Below, one piece after another: positions 1 to 8,933 of a stretch of 26,564 bases of DNA. The position numbers and the translations under genes are program-made. This DNA comes from JBKJZO01 sp046715235 (lineage in GTDB: Bacteria > Actinomycetota > Actinomycetes > BP-191): positions 1 through 26,564 of the forward strand of contig JBKJZO010000164.1 of NCBI GenBank assembly GCA_046715235.1, read 5' to 3'. The notes beneath the pieces were generated by a model, which was not told the DNA's origin, did no database searches, and saw only the letters and a program-made list of their open reading frames with translations. How positions within the stretch are numbered: the first letter of the stretch is position 1; every line of letters starts with the position of its first letter.

Positions 1-870
1 GCGCATGCGGGCCAGAACTGGGCGCAGCCACCGCTGCGACCGGATCGCCTGCGGGAAACGGGCTACGCGGCGTTCCGCGACATGTTGCGGGCGTCCTTCC
101 GGCACGCCGGGGGCATCAGGATCGACCATGTGCATGGCCTGTTCCGGCTGTTCTGGATACCGGAGGGATGCCCGGCGTCCGAGGGCACGTACGTTCACTA
201 TCCGTTCGACGAGATGCTCGGAGTGCTCGTACTCGAGGCGACCCGTGCCGGCGCCATCGTGGTCGGCGAAGACCTCGGGACCGTGCCCGAGGGGCTGCGC
301 GAGGCGTTGCGCGCGAACGGCGTACTGCGGTCGGCCGTCTTGTACTTCCAGCGCACTGACGATTGGTCCAGGCCGCTCGCGCCGGAGGAGTGGGACGACA
401 TGGCGCTGGCCACCGTCAACACGCACGATCTCCCGACAGCGGCGGGCTTTCTCACCGGACAGCGCGTCTCGCTCTACCATCAGCTCGGGCTGCTCGACGA
501 CGATGCAGCCGCGCGGGAGCGCGCTCGCGAGGACCACGAACGCGGCCAGCTGCTCGATCTGATGCGGCGGTACGACGTCCTGCCCGACTCGCCGGGCCCA
601 GCCGAGATGGTCGAGGGCATGCACTCGCTGTTGGCCCAGTCGCCCTGCCGGCTCGTGCTCGCCGCTCTTTGGGACGGCGTCTGCGACTCGCGGCAGCCCA
701 ACGTCCCCGGCACCGGCGATGCCGACTACCCCAACTGGTGCCTGCCGCTCGCGGTTGACGAAGGAACCGGATCCCGGCCGATCACGTTGGAGGGGCTGCG
801 GGAACACGACGGGGTACGTCGTGTCGCACAGGCCTTGCGGGGTAGGAAACCGCACGACCCGGCACGCTGA
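1..870 (+). CDS. malQ: 4-alpha-glucanotransferase (amylomaltase), C-terminal part; 5' end outside window
   Basis: The frame is open from base 1 to the TGA at 868-870, giving 289 visible residues. They read as the C-terminal half of a GH77 amylomaltase, a cytoplasmic enzyme that transfers alpha-1,4-glucan segments between maltodextrins. Visible family signatures are GQNW near the start, then RHAGGIRIDHVHGLFRLFWI (the GH77 RIDH region), the VGEDLGTVPEG block around residue 90 carrying the general-acid region, and NTHDLPT around residue 140. The rest of the family (about 700 residues in actinobacteria) lies upstream of the window. The next gene follows after 17 bases but has an unrelated envelope role, so shared transcription does not imply a shared function. 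The identification is firm; only the 5' end is unseen. Confidence 0.95.
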   Translation, partial: AHAGQNWAQPPLRPDRLRETGYAAFRDMLRASFRHAGGIRIDHVHGLFRLFWIPEGCPASEGTYVHYPFDEMLGVLVLEATRAGAIVVGEDLGTVPEGLREALRANGVLRSAVLYFQRTDDWSRPLAPEEWDDMALATVNTHDLPTAAGFLTGQRVSLYHQLGLLDDDAAARERAREDHERGQLLDLMRRYDVLPDSPGPAEMVEGMHSLLAQSPCRLVLAALWDGVCDSRQPNVPGTGDADYPNWCLPLAVDEGTGSRPITLEGLREHDGVRRVAQALRGRKPHDPAR

Positions 871-887
871 CCTGGAGGATCTCCGAC

Positions 888-1529
888 GTGACGACGACCA
901 GCTCGTTCCCGCAGACAACGGCGCCCCGCAGCCTGCCCAAGTGGGCGATCCCCGCCGGCATCGCGGCCGCCGCACTGCTGCTGCTCGTGCTGCCGGCAAT
1001 CACCGCGCGCAACGGGCTGGTGAGCAAGGAAGAAGCCGTCAACACCCAGTTCAGTCAGGTCGAGGTGGCCCAGCAGCGCAGGTTCGACCTCATCCCCAAC
1101 CTGTCCGAGGCCGTGAAGGCGGTTCTCAAGCAGGAGCAGACGATTTTCATCGAGATCGCGAACGCTCGCGCGCGCTACGGCAGCGCGGCGTCGACCGATG
1201 AGAAGGTCGAGGCCAGTAACCAGCTGGAGAGCGCGCTCAGCCGGCTGCTCGTCATCGTCGAGAACAACCCGACGCTGCAGAGCAACAAGACCGTCAGCGA
1301 CTTCATGGTTCAGCTCGAGGGCAGCGAGAACCGGATTGCTCAAGAACGCCGCCGCTACAACGAGATGGTTCAGGGATACAACGTTGCCGTACGCCGGTTC
1401 CCCGGCAGTATCGCGGCAGCGCTCTTCGGCTTCGACCGTAAGCCGTTGTTCGTCGGTACGCCGGGCAGCAGCGAAGTGCCCAAAGTCGACCTGAACGTCA
1501 ATCCGACGCCGTCCCCCTCGGCGGGCTAG
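888..1529 (+). CDS. LemA family membrane-anchored protein
   Basis: A 213-residue protein. A hydrophobic segment at about residues 19-40 should anchor it in the membrane, followed by a long helical LemA domain (NTQFSQVEVAQQRRFDLIPN at about 52-71, then VKAVLKQE and a run of charged helices). The end is Pro/Ser-rich. LemA domains form an antiparallel helical bundle outside the membrane; the biochemical role is not settled. The GTG start at 888 is supported by GGAGGA at 874-879. The stop codon shares its last base with the GTG of the next gene (TAGTG), so the two are probably translationally coupled. LemA genes commonly sit beside TPM-domain genes, as here. Confidence 0.93.
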   Translation: MTTTSSFPQTTAPRSLPKWAIPAGIAAAALLLLVLPAITARNGLVSKEEAVNTQFSQVEVAQQRRFDLIPNLSEAVKAVLKQEQTIFIEIANARARYGSAASTDEKVEASNQLESALSRLLVIVENNPTLQSNKTVSDFMVQLEGSENRIAQERRRYNEMVQGYNVAVRRFPGSIAAALFGFDRKPLFVGTPGSSEVPKVDLNVNPTPSPSAG

Positions 1530-2350
1530 TGCGTCTCCTGCGCCGCGGTCTGCTCGGCGCACTTGCCTGTTCGACTCTGCTCCTCATGTCCGCCGGGGGT
1601 GCGCAGGCCGCGCCGCGCTACCCGGCGGTGGACGGCTGGATCGTCGACGAGGCGGAGCAAGTGCCGGACGACGTCGAGGCCCGGATCGAGGCGGAACTGC
1701 AGGCGTTCCACGACCGCGCTGACGACGAGGTGGCGATCGCCGTCGTACCGAACATGGGCGGCGCATCGGTCGAGGACTACGCGAACGACCTGTTCAACAA
1801 ATGGGGAGTCGGCGACAAGAAGCGCGACGTCGGCGTACTCCTGCTCGTGGCGATGGAGGAGCGCAAGCTTCGCATCGAGACCGGGTATGGCGCCGAGGAA
1901 TTCATCACTGACATCGAGGCCAAGCAAATCATCGACAACTACGTCACCCCGCAGATGCGAGCAGGCGACGTCGGCGCAGCCGTGGACGACGGCCAGCGCG
2001 CGATCCGCGCCGCACTGGGTGATACGTCGTCGGGAGTGGCCCTGCCTGTTCGTGACGGACCCCCGCCCGAGAAGCACTCGACACCCGCCTCAGTGTTCTT
2101 CTCGGTGTTGCCCTTTGTCCTCGGGGCCATCGCGTTCTCGGCCGTCTTCGGTGGGCGGCGCCGGCGCAGGGGGGGCGGGATCTGGGACTTTCCGATCTTT
2201 ATCGGGGGCGGCCACCACCACGGCAACTACGGTGGCTTCGGTGGTGGTTTCGGAGGTGGCGGCGGAGGCGGTGATTCAGGTGGTGGAGGCAGCTTCGGCG
2301 GCTTCGGCGGAGGGAGCTCCGGTGGCGGCGGTGCCAGCGGCAGCTGGTGA
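1529..2350 (+). CDS. TPM-domain (YgcG-like) secreted/membrane protein with glycine-rich tail
   Basis: A 273-residue protein starting at GTG 1529, one base inside the lemA stop. An N-terminal signal peptide (RRGLLGALACSTLLLMSAGG, likely cleaved near AQA at about residue 27) leads into a TPM domain at about 35-165, with the typical YPAVDGWIVDEAEQVP opening, the DVGVLLLVAMEERKLRIETG core and the GAEEFITDIEAKQIID block. A transmembrane helix follows at about 187-207, then a short Arg run and a Gly/Phe/Ser-rich tail containing HHH. This places the TPM domain outside the cell and the tail inside. TPM proteins are often paired with LemA; in some lineages the domain acts in photosystem repair or has phosphatase activity, which need not apply here. 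Its 3' end overlaps the next gene. Confidence 0.92.
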   Translation: MRLLRRGLLGALACSTLLLMSAGGAQAAPRYPAVDGWIVDEAEQVPDDVEARIEAELQAFHDRADDEVAIAVVPNMGGASVEDYANDLFNKWGVGDKKRDVGVLLLVAMEERKLRIETGYGAEEFITDIEAKQIIDNYVTPQMRAGDVGAAVDDGQRAIRAALGDTSSGVALPVRDGPPPEKHSTPASVFFSVLPFVLGAIAFSAVFGGRRRRRGGGIWDFPIFIGGGHHHGNYGGFGGGFGGGGGGGDSGGGGSFGGFGGGSSGGGGASGSW

Positions 2351-2783
2351 CACGCCGCACGATCCGCTGAGCCCTCGCCAGCACCGCCGGATCGCACGTG
2401 CCGTCGACCAGGCCGAGAACGACACTGGACTTCAGTTCGCCGTCTACCTCGGGCCCGCGGCCGACGACTCGCGGGCGCAGGCGGAGGCGATGTTCGCCGC
2501 GCTGGGCTTCGAAACGCTCCCCGCCGTCCTGCTGCTCATCGCTCCCGATCAGCGGCGCCTCGAGATCGTGACGTCGGCCGCCGCGAAGGAGCGCATCTCT
2601 GATCGGAACGCCGCGCTCGTCGCCACGTCGATGACGGCGAGCTTTGCGGTCGGCGACATCGTCGGCGGCATCTGCCTCGGGCTCGCGATGCTGGCCCAAT
2701 ACGCAGGCCCCGCAGGCGAGGGTGAGGTCAGCGAGGACGTAGAGCTGCCCGACCTACTCAGTGGCTATCCGGAGACGGAGTAG
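2322..2783 (+). CDS. DUF5130 family protein
   Basis: About 153 residues. The core matches the actinobacterial DUF5130 family: LSPRQHRRIARAVDQAENDT, GLQFAVYLGP, a central PAVLLLIAPDQRRLEIVTS strand pair, SDRNAALVATSMTASFAVGD and GGICLGLAMLAQYA. Its fold appears related to the TPM domain, which fits its position next to a TPM gene. No signal peptide or membrane helix is visible, so it is probably cytoplasmic. The start is uncertain. GTG 2322 has GGAGGGA at 2309-2315 and overlaps the upstream gene by 29 bases; GTG 2331 is the alternative. Ribosomes finishing the glycine-rich tail could re-initiate here. The function is unknown. Confidence 0.8.
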   Translation: MAAVPAAAGDTPHDPLSPRQHRRIARAVDQAENDTGLQFAVYLGPAADDSRAQAEAMFAALGFETLPAVLLLIAPDQRRLEIVTSAAAKERISDRNAALVATSMTASFAVGDIVGGICLGLAMLAQYAGPAGEGEVSEDVELPDLLSGYPETE

Positions 2784-2790
2784 GCGGTCC

Positions 2791-5328
<2,538 letters not shown>

Positions 5329-5475
5329 GTTCCGCCGATTCGGAGAGTGTCGTGATAAGTCGGTCCATCCTCGCACAAAGCGACCAGACGGCCACGCAGG
5401 GCAGAAGATCGTCCCGCCCAGGTTAAGCGCATAGGAGGCCGACCCGATGCCTATGGGGAGGCTAAGGGGGCGGCG

Positions 5476-6099
5476 ATGGCTAAGACGGCAATTGCAAGGT
5501 ACGACGTCGCGACGCACTGGCTTCCGGCCATCTGCCCCAAACACGGCCTGCCTGCAGACCGCAGAGTCACGCGCAGATACAGCAGCGAACTCCCGATGTG
5601 GATGAACGTGGTCCTCGGGGTGTCGTTCCTTCTCTTCCTTTATGCCTTCGGGGTCTTTTTGATCGTCGCAGCCATCTGCGCACTCATCCACCTGTCGACT
5701 CGCACGACCGACGAGGTGACCCTGCCTGCATGTGGCAGCTGTGATCGACGGCGACGACTCGTGCTGCACATTCGAATCGGCAGCGGCGTGTCAGCCCTCG
5801 TGCTCCTAGTGGCCGCAGCGGGGCTCTCGAGCGGCGGCCTCATGGTGTTGGCCGTAGTGGTCGCCATCGTCTGGCTGTTTTTGATGACATCGCTACTACA
5901 CCCGGTGCACATGGCTACCGGCTACATCGATCAGCAGTGGCTGTGGCTGCGCAACGTCCACCCGGAGTTCGCGCGCTCCCTCCGCCCGAACCCGGCCTGG
6001 CAGTCTCCGCAGTGGACGCCGCCGGCGCACGGTGCCTATCAGCCCCAGTACGCAGCGCCGCCGACGGGTCGGACGCCGCCGGCGCAGCCTGGCCGCTAG
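5476..6099 (+). CDS. hypothetical membrane protein with paired CxxH/CxxC motifs
   Basis: A 207-residue protein I do not recognise. An N-terminal cytosolic stretch contains C20-P-K-H23. A hydrophobic region at about 41-73 forms one or two spans. A short charged loop contains C86-G-S-C89, and a second hydrophobic region lies at about 103-142. The C-terminus (about 170-207) is Pro/Gln/Tyr-rich and probably disordered. The CxxH and CxxC pairs could together bind one metal ion, like a split zinc ribbon set on the cytosolic side, but this is inference. ATG 5476 is preceded by purine-rich sequence (GGGGAGG, AAGGGGG at 5456-5470). It is divergent from pepN across about 147 bases, and no operon partner is visible. 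Confidence 0.8.
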   Translation: MAKTAIARYDVATHWLPAICPKHGLPADRRVTRRYSSELPMWMNVVLGVSFLLFLYAFGVFLIVAAICALIHLSTRTTDEVTLPACGSCDRRRRLVLHIRIGSGVSALVLLVAAAGLSSGGLMVLAVVVAIVWLFLMTSLLHPVHMATGYIDQQWLWLRNVHPEFARSLRPNPAWQSPQWTPPAHGAYQPQYAAPPTGRTPPAQPGR

Positions 6100-6165
6100 C
6101 CGCTCTCGGCGTTTCGTCTCCCACGATGGTCATGTTGTCGAAGTCGGTGCCGGCACGCACGCTCT

Positions 6166-6195
6166 GTTGATCTTCGCGATCTCGACAAGTTGATC
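6166..6195. repeat. GTTGATC direct repeat, a short intergenic motif also seen elsewhere in the window
   Basis: GTTGATC occurs at 6166-6172 and 6189-6195 in the non-coding stretch 6100-6314. Related GATCAACT/GGTTGATC sequences lie at about 7647-7654 and 7707-7713 in the next non-coding gap, and TGATCAACTTCGCG lies at 23744-23757 between gltD and the mmcQ-like gene. The clustering in gaps suggests a dispersed intergenic motif, but the matches are short and function cannot be read from one window. Confidence 0.25.
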
Positions 6196-6246
6196 ACCTT
6201 TGCGTGAGTCCGAGGCGTGGAACCGTAGACGCGCTCATTGCCGCGA

Positions 6247-6267
6247 AATCCCGAAATTCCCGGGATT
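6247..6267. terminator. candidate bidirectional hairpin between convergent genes
   Basis: AATCCCG at 6247-6253 and CGGGATT at 6261-6267 form a perfect 7-bp stem around a 7-base loop. It lies between the end of the 5476-6099 gene and the end of the anti-sigma gene (6315), where a shared terminator would be expected. There is no U-run on either strand, so this is a weak call. The stretch 6100-6314 otherwise shows no gene. Confidence 0.3.
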
Positions 6268-6314
6268 CCGAGCCATTGATCATGTGTCGACGCAGCCGAG
6301 AACGGTCGGGACCG

Positions 6315-7061
6315 TCACCAATCACGGGGAGCGGGATCGGGGATGGGTACGGTATCGATGGCGGTTCCGGCCGCGTCAACCGCGACAGCCCTAGTCGCCA
6401 TGCGCTTCGCGGGTACGACCACCAGCGCGTAGCCAGGGGTCGTGACCACTACTACTCGCTGAGTTCCGTCGTCGATCGTGACGACGAGTTTTTGTGTTCC
6501 CCGTGGGACGTGGAACCCCCACATGCTGAAGTCCGTATCCGCCATCGCCCTGTAGTCGTCGTCCATTGGGGTCCGCCCGATGGTCGGTCCCAACGGAGAG
6601 TCAGGGCTCCGCTGGGGCGTGTTCGCGGCGGTACAGGCAGAGCCGTTCGCTCGCCAGGACCCTCCCGGTCGGCGGAAGAGCAGCAGTTCACATCGCGCCG
6701 GTGCGTGCTTGGCGCTCACGCCGACCCAGTACTGGACTTCTGTGCCGTCTGCTGCGGTGTCCGCCGCGACGAGCGTCTGGTTCGCGACCGGGATGTCCCA
6801 CTCGGGATTCCAGAGGTTCGCCTCGGCGAACTTTTCGTTCGCCACGTCCCGTGCTCCGCCAGTTGCGATCGCCACTCCGCCGGCAGCGACAGCGACCACG
6901 GGTATGGCGAACCATGCGAGCCGCCGCCTGACGGCTCGGCGCATCGGCGTTGGATTGGCGGCCCGGTCGCGGATTCGCTGGACCGGCGGTGGTACGGCGT
7001 CGGTGGCGGCCGCGTATGAGTGGAGTCCCGCGCGGACTCGCTCTTGTAGGTCACTCGTCAT
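6315..7061 (-). CDS. single-span membrane protein, putative anti-sigma factor partner of the ECF sigma factor
   Basis: A 248-residue protein with a short cytosolic N-terminus (about residues 1-45, beginning TSDLQERVRAGLHSYAAATD), one membrane helix at about 48-67 after an Arg-rich flank, and a C-terminal extracytoplasmic domain of about 180 residues of unknown fold. The ATG lies inside the last codons of the upstream sigma gene (11-base overlap), the usual arrangement of a sigma/anti-sigma pair. There is no HxxxCxxC zinc motif in the cytosolic part, so it is not a classical ZAS anti-sigma factor. The function rests on context and topology. It would hold the sigma factor at the membrane and release it on an external signal. 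Confidence 0.7.
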   Translation of the reverse strand: MTSDLQERVRAGLHSYAAATDAVPPPVQRIRDRAANPTPMRRAVRRRLAWFAIPVVAVAAGGVAIATGGARDVANEKFAEANLWNPEWDIPVANQTLVAADTAADGTEVQYWVGVSAKHAPARCELLLFRRPGGSWRANGSACTAANTPQRSPDSPLGPTIGRTPMDDDYRAMADTDFSMWGFHVPRGTQKLVVTIDDGTQRVVVVTTPGYALVVVPAKRMATRAVAVDAAGTAIDTVPIPDPAPRDW

Positions 7062-7584
7062 CCAGACGCTCCCTCATCGATGCCAAACCGCGTGACACGA
7101 GAGACTTCGCGGTTCCGGGCCGGCAACCGAGTACCTCAGCCACCTGCGACTCACTGAGGTCCTCGTAGTAGCGCAGCACTACCGCAGCTCGTTGCCGCTG
7201 TGTCAGCGCTCGAAGGGCGTCACGCACGACGAGAGCCGTGTCGTTGCCGGTCGCGTGATCCGGTGTGACGTCTCGATCAGCCCGTTCGGCATGGCGCCTC
7301 TCGATCGCTCTCCGCCGGCCCCATGACCGTGCACGGTGCACGACCGCGACGCGCAGGTAGGCAGCGGGCTGTTCGACGCGCGCCCATGCGCGGAACAACT
7401 CGACGAATGCGTCCTGAGCGATCTCCTCGGCCACGCCGAGCGAGTCGACGAGGAGCCTCGCGAGTCGCACCGCACCCGTGTAGTGCGCGAGGTAGAACTC
7501 GTCGAACTCCGGAGCCGCGTTGGCGGCCGCCTCGGCTCCGTCATCAATTGCTGAGCCCACTTGCTCGCCTGTCGCTGATGCCAT
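7051..7584 (-). CDS. ECF sigma factor, SigE (Streptomyces-type) family
   Basis: About 177 residues. Region 2 begins at FDEFYLAHYTGAVRLARLL and continues with AEEIAQDAFVELFRAW and the PAAYLRVAVVHRARSWGRRR core-binding helix. Region 4 is ALRALTQRQRAAVVLRYYED followed by the helix-turn-helix LSESQVAEVLGCRPGTAKSL. This is the SigE-like branch of ECF factors common in actinobacteria. The start is uncertain. ATG 7584 is chosen, although GAGG sits directly against it; TTG 7614, GTG 7596 and GTG 7560 are alternatives, and the first 20 or so residues are not conserved. TTG 7614 lies in a 14-bp palindrome (7607-7620), which suggests that stretch is regulatory instead. The gene overlaps its putative anti-sigma gene, and autoregulation is likely. 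Confidence 0.85.
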   Translation of the reverse strand: MASATGEQVGSAIDDGAEAAANAAPEFDEFYLAHYTGAVRLARLLVDSLGVAEEIAQDAFVELFRAWARVEQPAAYLRVAVVHRARSWGRRRAIERRHAERADRDVTPDHATGNDTALVVRDALRALTQRQRAAVVLRYYEDLSESQVAEVLGCRPGTAKSLVSRGLASMRERLDDE

Positions 7585-7606
7585 CCTCGTCGTCACAACA
7601 GAGAAG

Positions 7607-7620
7607 GCGCACAAGTGCGC
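7607..7620. promoter_or_regulatory. 14-bp inverted repeat upstream of the sigma factor gene
   Basis: GCGCACAAGTGCGC is a perfect 6+6 inverted repeat with a 2-base centre. It lies just upstream of the favoured sigma start (7584). It could be an operator or simply a stable hairpin at the mRNA 5' end. The rest of the gap to 7789 has no gene, only GTTGATC-like motifs and a small TCCAC/GTGGA inverted repeat at 7686-7696. Confidence 0.3.
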
Positions 7621-7789
7621 CGATCGGTTCCCTGGAAGCCCTTGACGATCAACTCGTCACGATCGGCGGCTGAACTGAGCACGAATCCACGGTGGAATCG
7701 TGACAGGTTGATCCACTTACACGCTTCCCGGCCGTCGGTTGCCTTTCACGCTCGAGGGATCGAGGCCTCGGGGTAGCGGGTGACCGCCG

Positions 7790-8434
7790 TTAGTCCACGT
7801 ATGGGCCGTTGAGGACGGGCGCCTCGCCGTACGGCTGCCCTGCCATGAGCAGGTACCGAGTGCCTGGGGCAGCGTCCGCGAAGCCCTGGAACTCCGGCGG
7901 CACCGCGGTCGTGGTCTGCCCGCCGTCGGGCAGGTCGATGTCGAGGATCACCGCCGGCGTCCCGAGTTGTACGGGGGAGCCCTCGCCGACCAGGACTCGA
8001 ACAATCGCGTCGCCCTCCCGCCGCACCGGGATCTGCTCGGGCCGCACGACCAGCGCGCTCGGTTCAGCGTGCTTTGTCCTTCCGGGCCAGGTTGACCCAG
8101 AACAGCACGCCGCGGAACTCAGTGTCCGCAAGGCCCTGCTCGACCTCGCCCTGCCCGACCGCCTCGGCATGCCACACGCCTCGCCCCGCTCGCAGCGCGA
8201 GGAGCGGCCTGCGGTCAGCTGCGCCGCTCCATGGATCCGCCTGGCCCGGTGCTGTGACCGGTGCTGGCCACGCCTTCGAGCAGGTACCAGAGGTTGTCGA
8301 ATACTCGGTGCGGATGCTTGGTGTCCTTGCCCGACATCTGCGAGAGCCGGAACCGTGCTTCGTGCACAAGGAGGAAGGGGGTCCACCCGCTCGTACGGCG
8401 TGCTGCGAGAAGGAAGCGCTTCGATGACCGGCAT
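7790..8434 (-). pseudogene. pirin family protein, decayed: three frameshifts and an internal deletion
   Basis: On the minus strand, pirin sequence can be read through all three frames in order. From ATG 8434 it reads MPVIEALPSRSTPYERVDP. It shifts at the 5-G run (+ strand 8377-8381) to FLLVHEARFRLSQMSGKDTK, HPHR and LWYLLEGVASTGHSTGPGG, which meets a TGA. It shifts near 8219-8224 to PLLALRAGRGVWHAEA, FRGVLFWVNLARKDKA. It shifts again at the T run 8073-8075 to EPSALVVRPEQIPVRREGD and the end NGPYVD. Each shift is +1, so the third restores the original frame. About 35-45 residues of the second cupin domain are missing at about 7876/7877. The four pirin metal ligands (HPH and WHAE) are still encoded. 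The overall order and the intact C-terminus argue for a recently lost full-length gene. Sequencing error could explain the two homopolymer shifts but not the deletion. Confidence 0.8.
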
Positions 8435-8861
8435 CCCCATCATCCGGATCACGGTTGTCCCCGCGCTCGACCGGGAACTCGTAAGCGCCCACGGCCTGAG
8501 CCTCAACCAGTTCGAGGTTCTGACCTGGTTACGCCGCGCTGGTGACGGCGGCCTGCGGATGTCGGATCTGGCATCGAGAGTCGTCCTCTCGCCCAGCGGC
8601 GTGACCCGGGCGGTCGATCAGCTCGAGCGCAGAGCCCTGGTAGAGCGTTGCGTCTTCGAAGGCGACAAGCGGGGCTCCCTCGCCACCCTCACCGCGGACG
8701 GCCGGGCCGCCTTGGCGAAATCCACGAAAGTTCATCTGCAAGGGCTGCGGGAGCATTTCCTGAACCACCTGAGCCGCACCGACCTCGAGGCTTTGGACAA
8801 CGCAATGGAGGCGGTTCTCACGGGTGAGGGAGCGCCGCCGCCTCCGCTGACCGAGTCATGA
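8424..8861 (+). CDS. MarR family transcriptional regulator, probably shortened at the N-terminus
   Basis: A 145-residue MarR-type winged helix protein. The sequence AHGLSLNQFEVLTWL is helix 2, LRMSDLASRVVLSPSGVTRA at about 45-63 holds the helix-turn-helix, and DKRGS at 81-85 is the wing, followed by the C-terminal dimerisation helix. The start ATG 8424 is the only in-frame canonical start ahead of the domain and has AAGGAAG at 8410-8416. However, LDREL, which normally sits some 25-30 residues in, starts at residue 15, so part of helix 1 is missing. The ATG lies 11 bases inside the divergent pirin remnant, so the usual promoter gap between them is gone. Such regulators usually control the divergent gene; here that target is dead, and activity of this protein is uncertain. 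Confidence 0.8.
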   Translation: MTGIPIIRITVVPALDRELVSAHGLSLNQFEVLTWLRRAGDGGLRMSDLASRVVLSPSGVTRAVDQLERRALVERCVFEGDKRGSLATLTADGRAALAKSTKVHLQGLREHFLNHLSRTDLEALDNAMEAVLTGEGAPPPPLTES

Positions 8862-8876
8862 CTGATCAGGACATGA
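8856..8876. promoter_or_regulatory. inverted repeat in the marR-hutH gap, possible operator
   Basis: TCATG at 8856-8860 and CATGA at 8872-8876 form an inverted repeat with 11 bases between, which include the palindrome CTGATCAG (8862-8869). It overlaps the marR stop and lies about 60 bases before hutH. The position suits a repressor site for the hut cluster, but nothing ties it to a specific regulator. Confidence 0.25.
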
Positions 8877-8898
8877 TCGACGAGACATAGCACAGCAG

Positions 8899-8927
8899 TT
8901 GCTCTCGAACGGCTGTCGGTCTGTACT
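8899..8927 (+). promoter_or_regulatory. candidate hutH promoter giving a leaderless transcript
   Basis: TTGCTC (8899-8904) and TGTACT (8922-8927) are separated by 17 bases. Transcription would begin about 7 bases after the -10 box, at or next to the GTG of hutH (8934). This fits the lack of a usable ribosome-binding site there. Both boxes only partly match the consensus. Confidence 0.35.
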
Positions 8928-8933
8928 GCGGGA

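Noticed and set aside
5329..5769. Upstream extension of the pepN frame by 147 codons
   Set aside because: Homologues begin at NLTRDEA, and the extension is low-complexity antisense of the divergent membrane-protein gene.
7809..8423. Long plus-strand open frame ahead of marR
   Set aside because: It is the antisense of the pirin remnant. The MarR domain starts only after 8424, and the upstream translation has no family likeness.
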